Below are positions 9,441 to 18,482 of a stretch of 64,000 nucleotides of DNA, piece after piece. The notes beneath the pieces are model-generated. The model had not been told where the DNA came from, searched no databases, and saw only the letters and a list, made by a program, of their open reading frames with translations. The DNA comes from Mycobacterium paraseoulense. GTDB lineage: Bacteria; Actinomycetota; Actinomycetes; Mycobacteriales; Mycobacteriaceae. A program made the translations under genes and the position numbers. Numbering within the stretch: position 1 is the first letter of the stretch; each line of letters begins with the position of its first letter. Location of the stretch: contig NZ_AP022619.1 in the NCBI RefSeq assembly GCF_010731655.1, positions 62,001-126,000 on the forward strand, read 5' to 3'.

Positions 9441-10055
9441 CTAGGAGGACGACGAGGGCGGGGGTGCCGGATACACGGTCAGTTCGCCGGCCAGCACGGG
9501 CTTGCCGGTCGAAACCTCCCACGGCATGCCCGGCGCCCAGCGCTCGAACGAGAGCAGCGCCGACTCGTCGGCGTTGGCGCAGTCGACGAACTCCATCTCG
9601 CCGCCCGCCGGCAGGCCCGTGGTGCCCTCGGTGGTGAACGAGGCGCGACCGCGTTCGGACTCGTGGAACGTCACCCCGTCGACGACGTAGGAGTCACCCG
9701 GCTGCAGCCCAACGTCCTTGCGGCTGACCCACATCGCCAGCTCGAGGCGCCCGTCGTCCTCCTCGACACTGAACCAGATCGGCTGGTCGCCGCCCTCGAG
9801 CAGGTGCTCCCACCACACGAACGGGCCCTCGCGGTACGTCACCGATCCGCGGACCACGTAGTCGACGCCGCCGTAGCTGACGATGGCGCCGGGCCCGAGC
9901 TGGCGGGGGCCGAACTCCGGCATCGCGTTGAACGAAAGGGGGTCCTGGCGCCCGCGCGGCGGGCCCGGCTGCTTGGGGCGCCGCAAAGCGATGACGAGGA
10001 CGACGATGGACGCGATGAACAGCACGATCGCGATAACGACCAGCAGTGATCCCAC
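9441..10055 (-). CDS. DUF4178 domain membrane-anchored protein
   Basis: The 204-residue protein has an N-terminal membrane helix (residues 4-24), a short basic Pro-rich linker, and a beta-rich DUF4178 domain from about residue 50 to 190 (VVRGSVTYREGPFVWWEHLL near 70-89). The function of the domain is unknown; it recurs in polyamine-type gene clusters. It is the first gene of the five-gene minus-strand operon, so the promoter should lie in the divergent 10056-10235 gap shared with ruvC. Counterpart of Rv2597. Confidence 0.82.
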   Translation of the reverse strand: MGSLLVVIAIVLFIASIVVLVIALRRPKQPGPPRGRQDPLSFNAMPEFGPRQLGPGAIVSYGGVDYVVRGSVTYREGPFVWWEHLLEGGDQPIWFSVEEDDGRLELAMWVSRKDVGLQPGDSYVVDGVTFHESERGRASFTTEGTTGLPAGGEMEFVDCANADESALLSFERWAPGMPWEVSTGKPVLAGELTVYPAPPPSSSS

Positions 10056-10097
10056 GCGAACCCTTCCGTTGCCACCTTGCTCGAGCGAACGTCGGCT

Positions 10098-10112
10098 AAA
10101 GCTAACAGCTTT
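10098..10112. promoter_or_regulatory. 15-bp palindrome in the DUF4178 / ruvC divergent gap
   Basis: The sequence AAAGCT-AAC-AGCTTT is a perfect 6+6 inverted repeat with a 3-base centre. It lies 43 bases upstream of the DUF4178 start and about 124 bases upstream of ruvC, in an AT-rich patch of a GC-rich gap, where a promoter for the minus-strand operon is expected. It could be an operator; no specific regulator is implied. Confidence 0.4.
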
Positions 10113-10203
10113 TCGGTGGATTCGGCGCTGTAACGTCCCTACACGAATTGGGCGGCGGCGCCGCGTGTCCTCCGCGGAGCCGTCGGTCGCGACCGCTAGG
10201 GTA

Positions 10204-10219
10204 TCGAACAGCTGTTCTA
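10204..10219. promoter_or_regulatory. LexA (SOS) box upstream of ruvC
   Basis: TCGAAC-AGCT-GTTCTA matches the mycobacterial SOS box (TCGAAC-N4-GTTCGA) at 11 of 12 defined positions. It ends 16 bases before the ruvC ATG and overlaps the expected promoter region (TAGGGT just upstream). It should place ruvC-ruvA-ruvB under LexA control, consistent with ruvC being DNA-damage inducible in M. tuberculosis. Confidence 0.85.
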
Positions 10220-10235
10220 CAGGTGGGAGCGGGCA

Positions 10236-10790
10236 ATGCGGGTGATGGGCGTCGACCCCGGGCTGACCCGATGCGGATTATCGGTCGTGGAAAGCGGGCG
10301 CGGGCGCAACGTGGTCGCGCTGGACGTCGACGTGGTGCGGACCCCGTCGGATGCACCGCTGGCCAGGAGGTTGCTGGCCATCAGCGACGCCGTCGAGCAT
10401 TGGCTGGCCACCCATCAACCGGACGTCGTGGCGATCGAGCGGGTGTTCTCCCAGCTGAACGTGTCGACGGTGATGGGCACCGCACAGGCCGGCGGGGTGG
10501 TCGCGCTGGCAGCGGCCAAACGCGGCATCGATGTGCACTTCCACACGCCCAGCGAGGTCAAGGCCGCCGTCACCGGCAACGGCGCCGCGGACAAAGCTCA
10601 GGTTACCGCGATGGTCACGAAAATCCTTGCGCTGCAAGCCAAGCCGACGCCGGCCGACGCCGCCGACGCGCTGGCCCTGGCGATCTGTCATTGCTGGAGG
10701 GCGCCGATGATGGCCCGGATGGCGGCGGCCGAGGCGCTGGCGGCGCGGCAACGTCAGGCGTATCTGGCCAAGCTGAAGGCCGCTCGGTGA
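10236..10790 (+). CDS. ruvC: Holliday junction resolvase RuvC
   Basis: RuvC is a dimeric endonuclease that cuts Holliday junctions after RuvAB branch migration. The 184-residue protein keeps all four catalytic acidic residues: Asp7 (GVDPG), Glu68 (IERVF), Asp141 and Asp144 ([11 protein letters not shown]). The ATG at 10236 lies just behind a LexA box. Its stop overlaps the GTG of ruvA by 4 bases, giving translational coupling within ruvC-ruvA-ruvB. Confidence 0.97.
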   Translation: MRVMGVDPGLTRCGLSVVESGRGRNVVALDVDVVRTPSDAPLARRLLAISDAVEHWLATHQPDVVAIERVFSQLNVSTVMGTAQAGGVVALAAAKRGIDVHFHTPSEVKAAVTGNGAADKAQVTAMVTKILALQAKPTPADAADALALAICHCWRAPMMARMAAAEALAARQRQAYLAKLKAAR

Positions 10791-11386
10791 TCGCCTCGGT
10801 GCGCGGCGAGGTGCTCGAGGTGGCGCTCGATCACGCGGTGATCGAGGCGGCCGGCGTCGGCTACCGGGTGAACGCGACACCGTCGACGCTGGCGACGCTG
10901 CGCACGGGGACCGAGGCCCGGCTGATCACCGCGATGGTGGTCCGCGAGGACTCGATGACGCTCTACGGGTTCCCCGACTCCGACAGCCGCGACCTGTTCC
11001 TGACGCTGCTGACGGTGTCGGGCGTCGGGCCGCGCCTGGCGATGGCGACGCTGGCCGTGCACGACGCCGCGGCGCTGCGGCAGGTGCTGCACGACGGCGA
11101 TGTCACCGCGCTGACCCGGGTGCCCGGCATCGGCAAGCGCGGCGCCGAACGGATGGTGCTCGAGCTGCGCGACAAGGTCGGTGCCGGCGCGGCGGGCGCA
11201 CCGGGCGGCGCGTCGGCGGTGAACGGGCATGCCGTGCGGGGGCCGGTGGTGGAGGCCCTGGTGGGCCTGGGCTTCGCGGTCAAGCAGGCCGAAGAGGCGA
11301 CCGACAAGGTGCTGGCCGCCGAGCCGGACGCGACGACGTCGGGTGCCCTGCGCGCGGCCCTGTCGACGCTGGGTAAGTCCCGATGA
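10787..11386 (+). CDS. ruvA: Holliday junction branch migration protein RuvA
   Basis: RuvA binds the four-way junction as a tetramer and loads the RuvB motor. The 199-residue protein has the N-terminal OB fold ([12 protein letters not shown]), two helix-hairpin-helix motifs (GVGPRLA near 78 and [14 protein letters not shown] near 113), a flexible Ala/Gly-rich linker, and the C-terminal UBA-like RuvB-binding domain (about 150-199). The GTG at 10787 is chosen because it gives the family N-terminus and overlaps the ruvC stop. The frame is open further upstream, but that part overlaps ruvC and is not family-like. Confidence 0.96.
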   Translation: MIASVRGEVLEVALDHAVIEAAGVGYRVNATPSTLATLRTGTEARLITAMVVREDSMTLYGFPDSDSRDLFLTLLTVSGVGPRLAMATLAVHDAAALRQVLHDGDVTALTRVPGIGKRGAERMVLELRDKVGAGAAGAPGGASAVNGHAVRGPVVEALVGLGFAVKQAEEATDKVLAAEPDATTSGALRAALSTLGKSR

Positions 11387-12441
11387 CCCGCGCCGGCGAC
11401 GACGACTTCGCCGACCGCGAGCTGTCCCCTGCCCTGGCCGTCGGGGAGGGCGACATCGACGTCAGCCTGCGGCCGCGCTCGCTGGGGGAATTCATCGGCC
11501 AGCCGCGGGTGCGCGAACAGCTCCAGCTGGTGATCGAGGGGGCCAAGAACCGCGGCGGCACACCGGATCACATCCTGCTCTCGGGTCCGCCCGGGCTGGG
11601 CAAGACGTCGCTGGCCATGATCATCGCCGCCGAGCTCGGGTCGTCGTTGCGGGTCACGTCCGGTCCGGCCCTGGAACGCGCCGGTGACCTGGCCGCCATG
11701 CTGTCCAACCTGGTCGAGCACGACGTGCTGTTCATCGACGAGATTCACCGCATCGCCCGGCCCGCGGAGGAGATGCTCTACCTGGCCATGGAGGACTTCC
11801 GGGTCGACGTGGTGGTCGGCAAGGGTCCCGGCGCGACGTCGATACCGCTGGAGGTGGCGCCCTTCACCCTGGTCGGCGCCACCACGCGGTCCGGCGCGCT
11901 GACTGGCCCGCTGCGCGACCGGTTCGGCTTCACCGCGCACATGGACTTCTACGAGCCCGCCGAGTTGGAGCTGGTGCTCGCCCGCTCCGCCGGCATTCTT
12001 GGCATCGAGCTGGGCGCGGAGGCGGCCGAAGAGATCGCCCGGCGCTCGCGCGGCACGCCGCGAATCGCCAACCGGCTGCTGCGCCGGGTCCGCGACTTCG
12101 CCGAGGTCCGCGCCGACGGGGTGATCACCCGCGACGTGGCCAAGTCGGCGCTGGCGGTCTACGACGTCGACGAACTCGGTCTGGACCGGCTGGACCGGGC
12201 GGTGTTGTCGGCGCTGACCCGCAGCTTCGGCGGCGGGCCGGTCGGGGTTTCGACGCTGGCCGTGGCCGTCGGCGAGGAGGCCGCCACCGTCGAGGAGGTG
12301 TGCGAGCCGTTCCTGGTCCGCGCCGGGATGGTCGCCCGGACGCCGCGCGGCCGGGTGGCCACCGCACAGGCGTGGACGCACTTGGGCATGAGCCCCCCGG
12401 CCGGGTTCACGGGGCTGGGGCAGGTCGGCCTGTTCGACTAG
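11383..12441 (+). CDS. ruvB: Holliday junction branch migration helicase RuvB
   Basis: RuvB is the AAA+ hexameric motor that drives branch migration. The 352-residue protein has Walker [10 protein letters not shown] (about 67-75), Walker B FIDEIHR (about 118-124), the sensor-1 segment GATTRSG, and the C-terminal winged helix ending in GQVGLFD. Its ATG overlaps the ruvA stop (ATGA). It is the last gene of the LexA-controlled operon; a GC hairpin lies about 70 bases downstream. Confidence 0.97.
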   Translation: MTRAGDDDFADRELSPALAVGEGDIDVSLRPRSLGEFIGQPRVREQLQLVIEGAKNRGGTPDHILLSGPPGLGKTSLAMIIAAELGSSLRVTSGPALERAGDLAAMLSNLVEHDVLFIDEIHRIARPAEEMLYLAMEDFRVDVVVGKGPGATSIPLEVAPFTLVGATTRSGALTGPLRDRFGFTAHMDFYEPAELELVLARSAGILGIELGAEAAEEIARRSRGTPRIANRLLRRVRDFAEVRADGVITRDVAKSALAVYDVDELGLDRLDRAVLSALTRSFGGGPVGVSTLAVAVGEEAATVEEVCEPFLVRAGMVARTPRGRVATAQAWTHLGMSPPAGFTGLGQVGLFD

Positions 12442-12454
12442 CCTCAGCGGGTCG

Positions 12455-12480
12455 CGACCATTATCAACGACCATTATCAA
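12455..12480. repeat. Tandem 13-bp direct repeat downstream of ruvB
   Basis: The 13-mer CGACCATTATCAA occurs twice back-to-back (12455-12467 and 12468-12480), 13 bases after the ruvB stop. It is AT-rich relative to the flanks. It may be a slipped duplication or paired protein-binding sites; no function is assigned. Confidence 0.7.
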
Positions 12481-12512
12481 ATCGTGACCTGCCGGGTGAG
12501 CAATCGCCCGAA

Positions 12513-12526
12513 GGGGCGTTCGCCCC
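12513..12526 (+). terminator. GC hairpin downstream of ruvB, possible terminator
   Basis: GGGGC-GTTC-GCCCC can fold as a short stable hairpin about 70 bases after the ruvB stop. No T-run follows, but many mycobacterial terminators lack one. Support is only structural. Confidence 0.35.
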
Positions 12527-12632
12527 GACTCCGGCCCGCTCAAGAAGCCGCCACCAGGGATAACACCTCGCGGACCACGCCAGTCGTGCCGCAGTCCGGG
12601 TCGCACAGCAAACACCTAGGTGGTCAGCGGTC

Positions 12633-12658
12633 GGTTATGCGTGGGCCCCGCCGGGTAA
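12633..12658 (+). promoter_or_regulatory. SigF-type promoter upstream of first paralogous membrane gene
   Basis: GGTTA at 12633-12637, a 15-base spacer, and GGGTAA at 12653-12658 match the mycobacterial SigF consensus (GGTTT-N15-17-GGGTA). The -10 element ends 39 bases before the ATG at 12698. The same arrangement, including the flanking CCGCC before and CC after GGGTA, precedes the paralogue at 14038, which strengthens both calls. Confidence 0.65.
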
Positions 12659-12697
12659 CCAGGGTCACAGCAGCAATATCCGTTGAAGGAGATTCTC

Positions 12698-13366
12698 ATG
12701 AGGACCACGCGCCACGACTACGAACGCCCCCGCGCGCTGTACATGCCACGTTCCCGCGGCGCGCTGACGGGGCTACTTCTGATCCTTCTGGGGGCCTGGG
12801 GCGCATTGGTGCCGTTCTTCGGGGCCAACATCGACTGGGCCTACACGGCCGATCCGGCGTGGACGTGGACCGCGGCCAAGGGTTGGCTCGAGGTGCTCCC
12901 CGGCGCCGCTGCCGCGGCGGCCGGCCTGCTGGTGCTTCTCTCCGGCAACCGCGCCAACGCGGTGCTCGGTGGCTGGCTGGCGGTCGTTGCCGGCGCCTGG
13001 TTCGTCGTCGGCCGCGCCTTCGCGCCGACACTGGGCATCGGCGACGTCGGCCAACCGATGGCCGCGACGGACCTCAAACGCACCCTGCTCGAGGTCACCT
13101 ACTTCACCGGGCTGGGCGCGTTGATCGTGTTCCTGGGCGGGGCCGCGGTGGGGCGCCTGGCGGTTCGGCACGCGCGAGACGTAATGAGGGAACCGGCGGT
13201 GGCGGCCGACGCCGTGCCGGCGGGTGAACCCGCCGTGTACGACGAGACGCGCGGCGTGACCGCGGCACGCACGGACCGGGCGGAAGCCGAGCCCCGCGGG
13301 CGCGGCTTGTTCGGCCGGCGCGCCGGCGGCGGCCTGTTCCACCGGCACCACCACGCCGGCGTGTAG
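12698..13366 (+). CDS. Four-helix membrane protein, paralogue A
   Basis: I do not recognise a named family. The 222-residue protein has a short basic N-terminus with MPRSRGA, four predicted membrane helices (about 20-40, 63-82, 86-106, 130-150) and a charged C-terminal tail of about 70 residues ending in a His-rich stretch. It is clearly homologous to the gene at 14038 over the helical part (shared MPRSRGA, LGAWGAL, GWLEVLPGA, GAWFVVG, LEVTYF-GLGAL). ATG 12698 is chosen over an in-frame TTG at 12683 because GAAGGAG lies just before it. A SigF-like promoter precedes it and a strong terminator follows, so it is probably its own stress-responsive unit. Confidence 0.8.
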   Translation: MRTTRHDYERPRALYMPRSRGALTGLLLILLGAWGALVPFFGANIDWAYTADPAWTWTAAKGWLEVLPGAAAAAAGLLVLLSGNRANAVLGGWLAVVAGAWFVVGRAFAPTLGIGDVGQPMAATDLKRTLLEVTYFTGLGALIVFLGGAAVGRLAVRHARDVMREPAVAADAVPAGEPAVYDETRGVTAARTDRAEAEPRGRGLFGRRAGGGLFHRHHHAGV

Positions 13367-13383
13367 TTACCCAGTCACGCGGG

Positions 13384-13416
13384 AGGTGCCGGCAGCCAAG
13401 GCTGCCGGCACCTTTT
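13384..13416 (+). terminator. Intrinsic terminator after paralogue A
   Basis: A 12-base perfect stem (GGTGCCGGCAGC with GCTGCCGGCACC) closes a CAAG loop and is followed directly by TTTT. It starts 18 bases after the stop codon at 13366. This is a textbook factor-independent terminator, and the best in the window. Confidence 0.9.
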
Positions 13417-13522
13417 CGCGTTTAGGACGGTCGGAGCACCGCAGGTCGGTAAAGTCCACCGGCACACCGAGACACGCGGATGCCTACGTCGCGCTGCAGG
13501 CCTCGACGACCGAGGAGGAGCG

Positions 13523-13906
13523 ATGCTCACAGCCGGGCTGATATTCGCCGCATTGGCGGCGTTACTGCATGTGTACATCTTCGTGATGGAATCGTTGACC
13601 TGGACCTCGCCGCGCACCCGGGCCACTTTCGGCACCACGGCGGAGGAGGCCGAGACCACCAAGCTGCTGGCGTTCAACCAAGGCTTCTACAACCTGTTCC
13701 TGGCGGTGGTCAGCGGCGTGGGAATCGTTACGATTGCCTTGCGGCACAACGCCGTTGGTGCGGCGCTGATCCTGGCCGGCGTCGGGTCCATGGCCGCGGC
13801 CGCACTGGTGCTGCTGTTGTCGGCGCCGGCGAAGGCGCGGGCCGCCGTGACGCAGGGCGCCTTTCCGGTCATTGCGATCGTGCTGCTGCTCCTCGGGCTT
13901 CAGTAG
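13523..13906 (+). CDS. DUF1304 family membrane protein
   Basis: The 127-residue protein has four hydrophobic helices and matches the DUF1304 family: an N-terminal helix ending HVYIFVMESLTW, an FNQGFYNLFLAV segment near residue 52, and a hydrophobic C-terminus. The function of the family is unknown. A strong ribosome site (GAGGAGGAG) precedes the ATG at 13523. It sits between the two paralogous membrane genes but shares no similarity with them. Confidence 0.85.
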   Translation: MLTAGLIFAALAALLHVYIFVMESLTWTSPRTRATFGTTAEEAETTKLLAFNQGFYNLFLAVVSGVGIVTIALRHNAVGAALILAGVGSMAAAALVLLLSAPAKARAAVTQGAFPVIAIVLLLLGLQ

Positions 13907-13966
13907 TAACACCGGCCTCACCAGCCCCAATGGCCACGGCCGGGGGTGGCTTTCGACCGCCGGATG

Positions 13967-13992
13967 GGTTACGAGTGGAAACCGCCGGGTAC
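13967..13992 (+). promoter_or_regulatory. SigF-type promoter upstream of second paralogous membrane gene
   Basis: GGTTA at 13967-13971, a 15-base spacer and GGGTAC at 13987-13992 reproduce the arrangement seen upstream of the paralogue, with the same spacer length and the same CCGCC flank. The -10 element ends 45 bases before the ATG at 14038. Confidence 0.65.
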
Positions 13993-14037
13993 CCATGGCG
14001 GGCCGGAAACAGGCCCGGTATTTAACGAGGGGATGTC

Positions 14038-14724
14038 ATGAAATACGCAGAAGACGGCCAACCCCGCGGGCTGAGCATGCCGCGTTCGCGCGGCGCGGTC
14101 AGCGGATTGCTCCTGGTCATTCTGGGGGCGTGGGGGGCGTTAATACCGTTTGTCGGACCGCGCTTCAATTTCGCCTACACACCTGACCGGGAGTGGGCGT
14201 GGAGTTCGGCTCGAGGGTGGCTCGAGGTTCTGCCGGGGGCCGCGACCGTGTTGGGCGGTCTCTTGTTGATCGTCGCCGGAAACCGCGTGGCGGCGATGCT
14301 GGGCGGCTGGCTGGCCGTCCTGGCCGGCGCCTGGTTCGTCGTCGGAGGTCAATTCGCGCCGCTGCTGGGCATCGGCTCCGCCGGTGACCCCGTCGCCGCC
14401 ACCGAGCGCAAGCGTGCGGTGCTCGAGGTCACCTATTTCTCCGGGCTGGGTGCGCTGATCATCTTCGTGGGCGGTGTGGTGCTGGCGCGCACCGCCGTGC
14501 GCCTGGCGCGTGACGTGCAACCCGTGGCGCCGGCGGCAGCCTCGGCGGCGCCGGGCGTGGAACCGTACCGGGAGTCGGTGTACGAGCCGGCCGAGGTGTC
14601 CTCGGGCGCGCTGACCAAGCCGCGTACGGCCGCCGACCCGGAGCCCAAGCGGGGATGGCGTCGCCAGCGCCCCGCGTCGGGTGCCAACGCCGCGTACCTG
14701 CGGTGGCCGCACCCCCAGCAGTAA
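14038..14724 (+). CDS. Four-helix membrane protein, paralogue B
   Basis: The 228-residue protein is the second copy of the membrane protein at 12698, alike over residues 1-160 and divergent in the cytosolic tail. Helices are predicted at about 20-40, 62-82, 86-106 and 130-150. The tail (about 160-228) is rich in Pro, Ala and basic residues. No catalytic or binding motif is visible. A SigF-like promoter lies upstream, and a strong hairpin shared with the convergent car gene lies downstream. The pair replaces the PE_PGRS44 gene that I recall at this place in M. tuberculosis. Confidence 0.8.
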   Translation: MKYAEDGQPRGLSMPRSRGAVSGLLLVILGAWGALIPFVGPRFNFAYTPDREWAWSSARGWLEVLPGAATVLGGLLLIVAGNRVAAMLGGWLAVLAGAWFVVGGQFAPLLGIGSAGDPVAATERKRAVLEVTYFSGLGALIIFVGGVVLARTAVRLARDVQPVAPAAASAAPGVEPYRESVYEPAEVSSGALTKPRTAADPEPKRGWRRQRPASGANAAYLRWPHPQQ

Positions 14725-14741
14725 CGCGCTCTGACGCAACA

Positions 14742-14778
14742 GCAATCGCCCAGTCCCTCGCGGGGACTGGGCGATTGC
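14742..14778. terminator. Bidirectional hairpin terminator between paralogue B and car
   Basis: Two perfectly complementary 16-base arms (14742-14757 and 14763-14778) flank a 5-base loop, midway between the convergent stops at 14724 and 14789. The stem is long and GC-rich, with no clear T-run on either side, as is common for mycobacterial terminators. It probably ends transcription from both sides. Confidence 0.75.
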
Positions 14779-14788
14779 CGTCTGGCGC

Positions 14789-17700
14789 TTACAGCAGTCC
14801 GAGCAGCTGCAGGTCGGTGATGTACTTCACGATGATCGGCGCCGAGACATGCGGAATGTCTTTGTCCGGGCCGATCTTCGCGTCCTGCACGGCGGCGCGG
14901 AAGCGGTCGGTCGGTGCCATCGACCCGTTGATCGGCTTCTCCGGCTCCTGGTAGTTGTGCAGCAGCGGCAGCAGCGAGTACTGGCGTTGCCGCTCGGGCA
15001 GGGTCCGCATCGCCTGTTCGAACCGCCGCAGCCATTCGCCGTAGTCGGCGACGCGCTGGATCCCGTAGCCCTCGTCGACCAGCCAGTCGACGTATTCGTC
15101 GAGACCGATGCCGTCGTCGTACGGATTCATCACGTGGTACGTCTGGAAGCCATCCCCGCTGGAGGCGTTGTCGAGCACCTGCGTGCCCAGCGTGGAGATC
15201 GCCGCGGCGACGAACTCGACCGGCAGCCCGTCGTAGTGCGCACGCTGGCGGTTGCCCTCGGCGTCCAGCTCGTAGAACGAACCGGGAGCGACACCGGTGG
15301 CGACCAGGCTCAGCATCAGCCGGGTGAACATGTCCGGCAGGTTGAGCTGACCCGCATAGCTGGTGTCGGCCAAAATCATGTCGCAGCGGAACACCGCGGC
15401 CGGCAGGCCGCAGAGGTCGTGCGCCTCGCGGAGCAGCACCTCGCCGGCCCACTTGCTGTTGCCGTAGCCGTTCGCGTAGCTGTCGTTGACCGCCCGCGTC
15501 GCGCTGATCTGCCGGATGTCGGCGTCCTCGACGAACTCGCCCGGCTTGATCTGGTCACCGACGCCGATCGTCGACACGTAGGCATACGGCTTCAGCCTGG
15601 TGGTCAGCGCGATCCGGATCAGTTCGGCGGTACCCAGCGCGTTGGGGCCGAACAGCTCGCTGTACGGCAGCACGTGGTTGACCAGGGCGGCCGGGTCGAC
15701 GATCAGGTCGACCGTGTCGGCCAGCCGCTGCCAGGTCTGCGGGTCCAGGCCGAGGTTGGCCTCGCCCTTGTCGCCGGCGATGACCTCGAGGTGGTCGGCG
15801 GCCAGTTCCCGGTAGTGCGCCACCAGCTTCGGGTCGCCTTGCGGAGAGCCGACGCCGAAGGTCTTGTCCAGCCGGGCCCGCGCCTCGTCGTCGGACTTGG
15901 CCCGCACCAGGGCGATGACCTTGCCGTCCACCATGTCCATGCGCTCGAGCCATTCCAGCGCCAGGTAGCGGCCCAGGAAGCCGGTCGCGCCGGTCAGCAG
16001 CACCGTCCGGACCTCGGTAGTGGGCCGCGGCAGGCTGGGTGCGGCGGCCAGCGTCTCGGCTTCGAGGAACTTGTCCAGGGTGAGGTCGGCAGCGCGCACC
16101 GTGGTGGCATCACGACCGTGCACCCCGCCATGAACGAAGGCGAACGTCGGCCGCTTGGTGCCCTGGCGCTCGCCCTCGATGTAATTGGCGATGGCCTGCA
16201 GGTCGCTGGCCGGGCTGACGATCACGCCCACCGGGACGTCGATGTCGAAGATCTCGCGCAGCAGGTTGCCGAACGTCAACGCCGACAACGAGTCTCCGCC
16301 GAGATCGGTGAAGTGCGCGTCGGGGGTCAACTCGGTGCTCGCCGTGCCCAGCATGGCCGCGGCGGCCCGGGTCACGGTCTGCAGCACGGGCGCGCTCGCG
16401 CCGTTGCGGCGCAACTCGGCCAGCTCGTTGGCCTGCCCCTGGGCCAGCTCGGCGTAGAGCTGTTCGAGCCGCTCGCCATAGTGCTGCTTCAGCTTCGGCC
16501 ACGCCAGCTTGCGGATCCCGGTCAGCAGACCGTTCTCCAGGCTGAACGGTGTGGTCTCGATGATGAAGTCGCGCGGCACCTCGTAGGACTGCAGGCCCGC
16601 CTGACGCGCGACGTTCTGCAGCGAGTCGGCGATCTTGCCCTTGAGCGTGTCGAGGTCCCAGCGCGCCAGGGCCTCTTGGGTGGGCACCACGACGGCCAGC
16701 AGGTACGGCTGCGAGCTGTTGCCGTAGACGTAGATCTGGCGGACCAGCGGGCTGTTGCCGAATTCGGCCTCCAGCTTGGCCAGGGTCACGAACTCGCCCT
16801 GCGCCAACTTCAGCACGTTGTTGCGGCGGTCGACGTACACCAGCTTGTCGGGTGCGACCTCGGCGAACACGTCGCCGGTCCGGTAGTAGCCGTCCTCGTC
16901 GAACACGTTGGCGGTGGTCTCGGCGCGCTTGTAGTAGCCGGGAAACATGTTCTCGGTCCGCAGCAACAGCTCGCCGCGCGGATACGGCCGGTCGGTGCTG
17001 AAGTAGCCCAGGTCCGGCACATCGACCAGCTTGTAGTCGATCACCGGCGGGCGCTGGATCTCGCCGTCGAACAGCACCATCCCGGCCTCGGTCGAGCCGT
17101 AGCCGTCCGTCAGGTGCATCTCGAGCAGGGACTCCACCCAGGTGCGCAACTCCGGTGAGGTGGGGGCCGAGCCCGTCATCGCGAAGATGAACCGCCCGCC
17201 CAGCAGGTACTGCCGCTGCTCGGCGAGCACCTCCGCCTCGATGGCTGTCCGGTCGGCACCCTCGGTCAGTCGCCGCTCGACCTGGCGCTGGAATTCGCCG
17301 AACAGGGTCTCCCAGATGCGCGGCACGAAGTTCAGCTCGGTGGGCCGCACCAGCTCGAGGTCTTCCAGCAGCGTCGACAGGTCGCTCTTCGCGGCGAAGT
17401 AGGCGGTGCCGCCGTTGCCCAGCGTGCCGTACAGGATGCCGCGGCCCATCACGTGGCTCATCGGCATGAAGTTGAGGGTGATCGACGCGGCGCTTTCCCC
17501 GAACCAGTTCCTGCTGCCCCGGCGCCAGATCTTGGCCACGTTGCTCTGGGGGTACATCGCCCCCTTGGGTGCGCCGGTGCTGCCCGAGGTGTAGATCAGC
17601 AGGGCCAGGGGGTCGGAGCCCTCGCCGTCCGGCAGCGGCGTGTCCGGCAGCGCCCTGCCGCGCTCGAGCAGCTCGGCCAGCGTCTCCACCGCGACGCCGG

Positions 17701-18334
17701 CGCCCGCCAGCCGCGTGCGCGCGGTTTCCAGCGCCTCGCGCTCGTCGTCGACCTCGGGGTGGTAGTCGAACGCCACCAGCTTGGCGGGCCGGTGGCCGCT
17801 CAGAATCAGCTCCACGGCTTCGGGCAGCTGGTTCGCGCTGGCCGCGATCACGGTGGGCTCGGTCTCGGTGACAATCGACTGCAGCGAGGCCAGCGACGCG
17901 CTGGTCTGCAGCGGCACCGACACCGCGCTGATCGTCGCCAGCGCCATGTCGATGGTGGCGTAGTCGACGCTGTTGAAGCCCAGCACACAGACCCGGTCAC
18001 CGACGTGCACCTCGCCGTCGGCCCAGGCGCGGCCAAGCGCGGCGACCCGCTCGCCCAGCTGGCGATAGGTGATGGTCTCGAAGCGGGGGAGCAGCTCCAG
18101 CCGGGTGCGCCCGGTCGCCCCATCCTCGACGAATTCGACCACCCGGTGCGCCAGCGCGGGACGGTCGGCATACCCCTCGAGCACGGTGCGGATGACCTGC
18201 GGGAGTCGCATCCCGGGCTTCTCGACGGCGGCCTCGACCGCCGGGTCGGGGTGGGCGGCGGCGAACTGCGGGTCGTTGGCGGTCAGTTCCTCGATACGGC
18301 GCTCGAGCCGCTCGTCGCGATCAATGGTCGACAT
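14789..18334 (-). CDS. car: Carboxylic acid reductase (adenylation-carrier-reductase)
   Basis: This 1181-residue enzyme reduces carboxylic acids to aldehydes with ATP and NADPH. The adenylation domain (about 1-640) has [11 protein letters not shown] from Tyr248; the carrier domain has GGDSLSA with the phosphopantetheine Ser682; the reductase domain has the NADPH motif TGATGFLG from Thr781 and the catalytic pair Tyr957/Lys961 (YGNSK). All key residues are present, so it should be active once modified by a phosphopantetheinyl transferase. ATG 18334 is chosen because GAGGA precedes it and it gives the usual MST N-terminus; the frame is open 42 codons further up without family similarity. It lies downstream of gabT. 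Rv2590 (fadD9) is the counterpart. Confidence 0.97.
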   Translation of the reverse strand: MSTIDRDERLERRIEELTANDPQFAAAHPDPAVEAAVEKPGMRLPQVIRTVLEGYADRPALAHRVVEFVEDGATGRTRLELLPRFETITYRQLGERVAALGRAWADGEVHVGDRVCVLGFNSVDYATIDMALATISAVSVPLQTSASLASLQSIVTETEPTVIAASANQLPEAVELILSGHRPAKLVAFDYHPEVDDEREALETARTRLAGAGVAVETLAELLERGRALPDTPLPDGEGSDPLALLIYTSGSTGAPKGAMYPQSNVAKIWRRGSRNWFGESAASITLNFMPMSHVMGRGILYGTLGNGGTAYFAAKSDLSTLLEDLELVRPTELNFVPRIWETLFGEFQRQVERRLTEGADRTAIEAEVLAEQRQYLLGGRFIFAMTGSAPTSPELRTWVESLLEMHLTDGYGSTEAGMVLFDGEIQRPPVIDYKLVDVPDLGYFSTDRPYPRGELLLRTENMFPGYYKRAETTANVFDEDGYYRTGDVFAEVAPDKLVYVDRRNNVLKLAQGEFVTLAKLEAEFGNSPLVRQIYVYGNSSQPYLLAVVVPTQEALARWDLDTLKGKIADSLQNVARQAGLQSYEVPRDFIIETTPFSLENGLLTGIRKLAWPKLKQHYGERLEQLYAELAQGQANELAELRRNGASAPVLQTVTRAAAAMLGTASTELTPDAHFTDLGGDSLSALTFGNLLREIFDIDVPVGVIVSPASDLQAIANYIEGERQGTKRPTFAFVHGGVHGRDATTVRAADLTLDKFLEAETLAAAPSLPRPTTEVRTVLLTGATGFLGRYLALEWLERMDMVDGKVIALVRAKSDDEARARLDKTFGVGSPQGDPKLVAHYRELAADHLEVIAGDKGEANLGLDPQTWQRLADTVDLIVDPAALVNHVLPYSELFGPNALGTAELIRIALTTRLKPYAYVSTIGVGDQIKPGEFVEDADIRQISATRAVNDSYANGYGNSKWAGEVLLREAHDLCGLPAAVFRCDMILADTSYAGQLNLPDMFTRLMLSLVATGVAPGSFYELDAEGNRQRAHYDGLPVEFVAAAISTLGTQVLDNASSGDGFQTYHVMNPYDDGIGLDEYVDWLVDEGYGIQRVADYGEWLRRFEQAMRTLPERQRQYSLLPLLHNYQEPEKPINGSMAPTDRFRAAVQDAKIGPDKDIPHVSAPIIVKYITDLQLLGLL

Positions 18335-18396
18335 AAACAGTTTCCTCGCAATGAAAGATGGTGAGTCATTTTGCGCCAATGCGCCGACTGATAGAA

Positions 18397-18413
18397 CGTT
18401 AGCTAAAGTAACG
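18397..18413. promoter_or_regulatory. Palindrome in the gabT-car gap
   Basis: CGTTA-GCTAAAG-TAACG is an inverted repeat in an AT-rich patch 63 bases upstream of the car start, in the 148-base gap between gabT and car. The gap is large for a simple operon, so car probably has its own promoter here and the palindrome may be its operator. No regulator gene is adjacent. Confidence 0.4.
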
Positions 18414-18482
18414 GTATTCCACCATGACCGCGGCCCGGCCGGTGTTGTGAGATTGCCCACGCCGACCGTCGATGCGCCAGGT

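Noticed and set aside
14849..17158. 769-codon open frame on the plus strand opposite car
   Set aside because: It is an antisense shadow caused by GC-rich third positions of car; composition is not protein-like.
18335..18460. Upstream extension of car (42 extra codons)
   Set aside because: The extra N-terminus is not like other carboxylic acid reductases, and the ATG at 18334 has a ribosome site and the family N-terminus.
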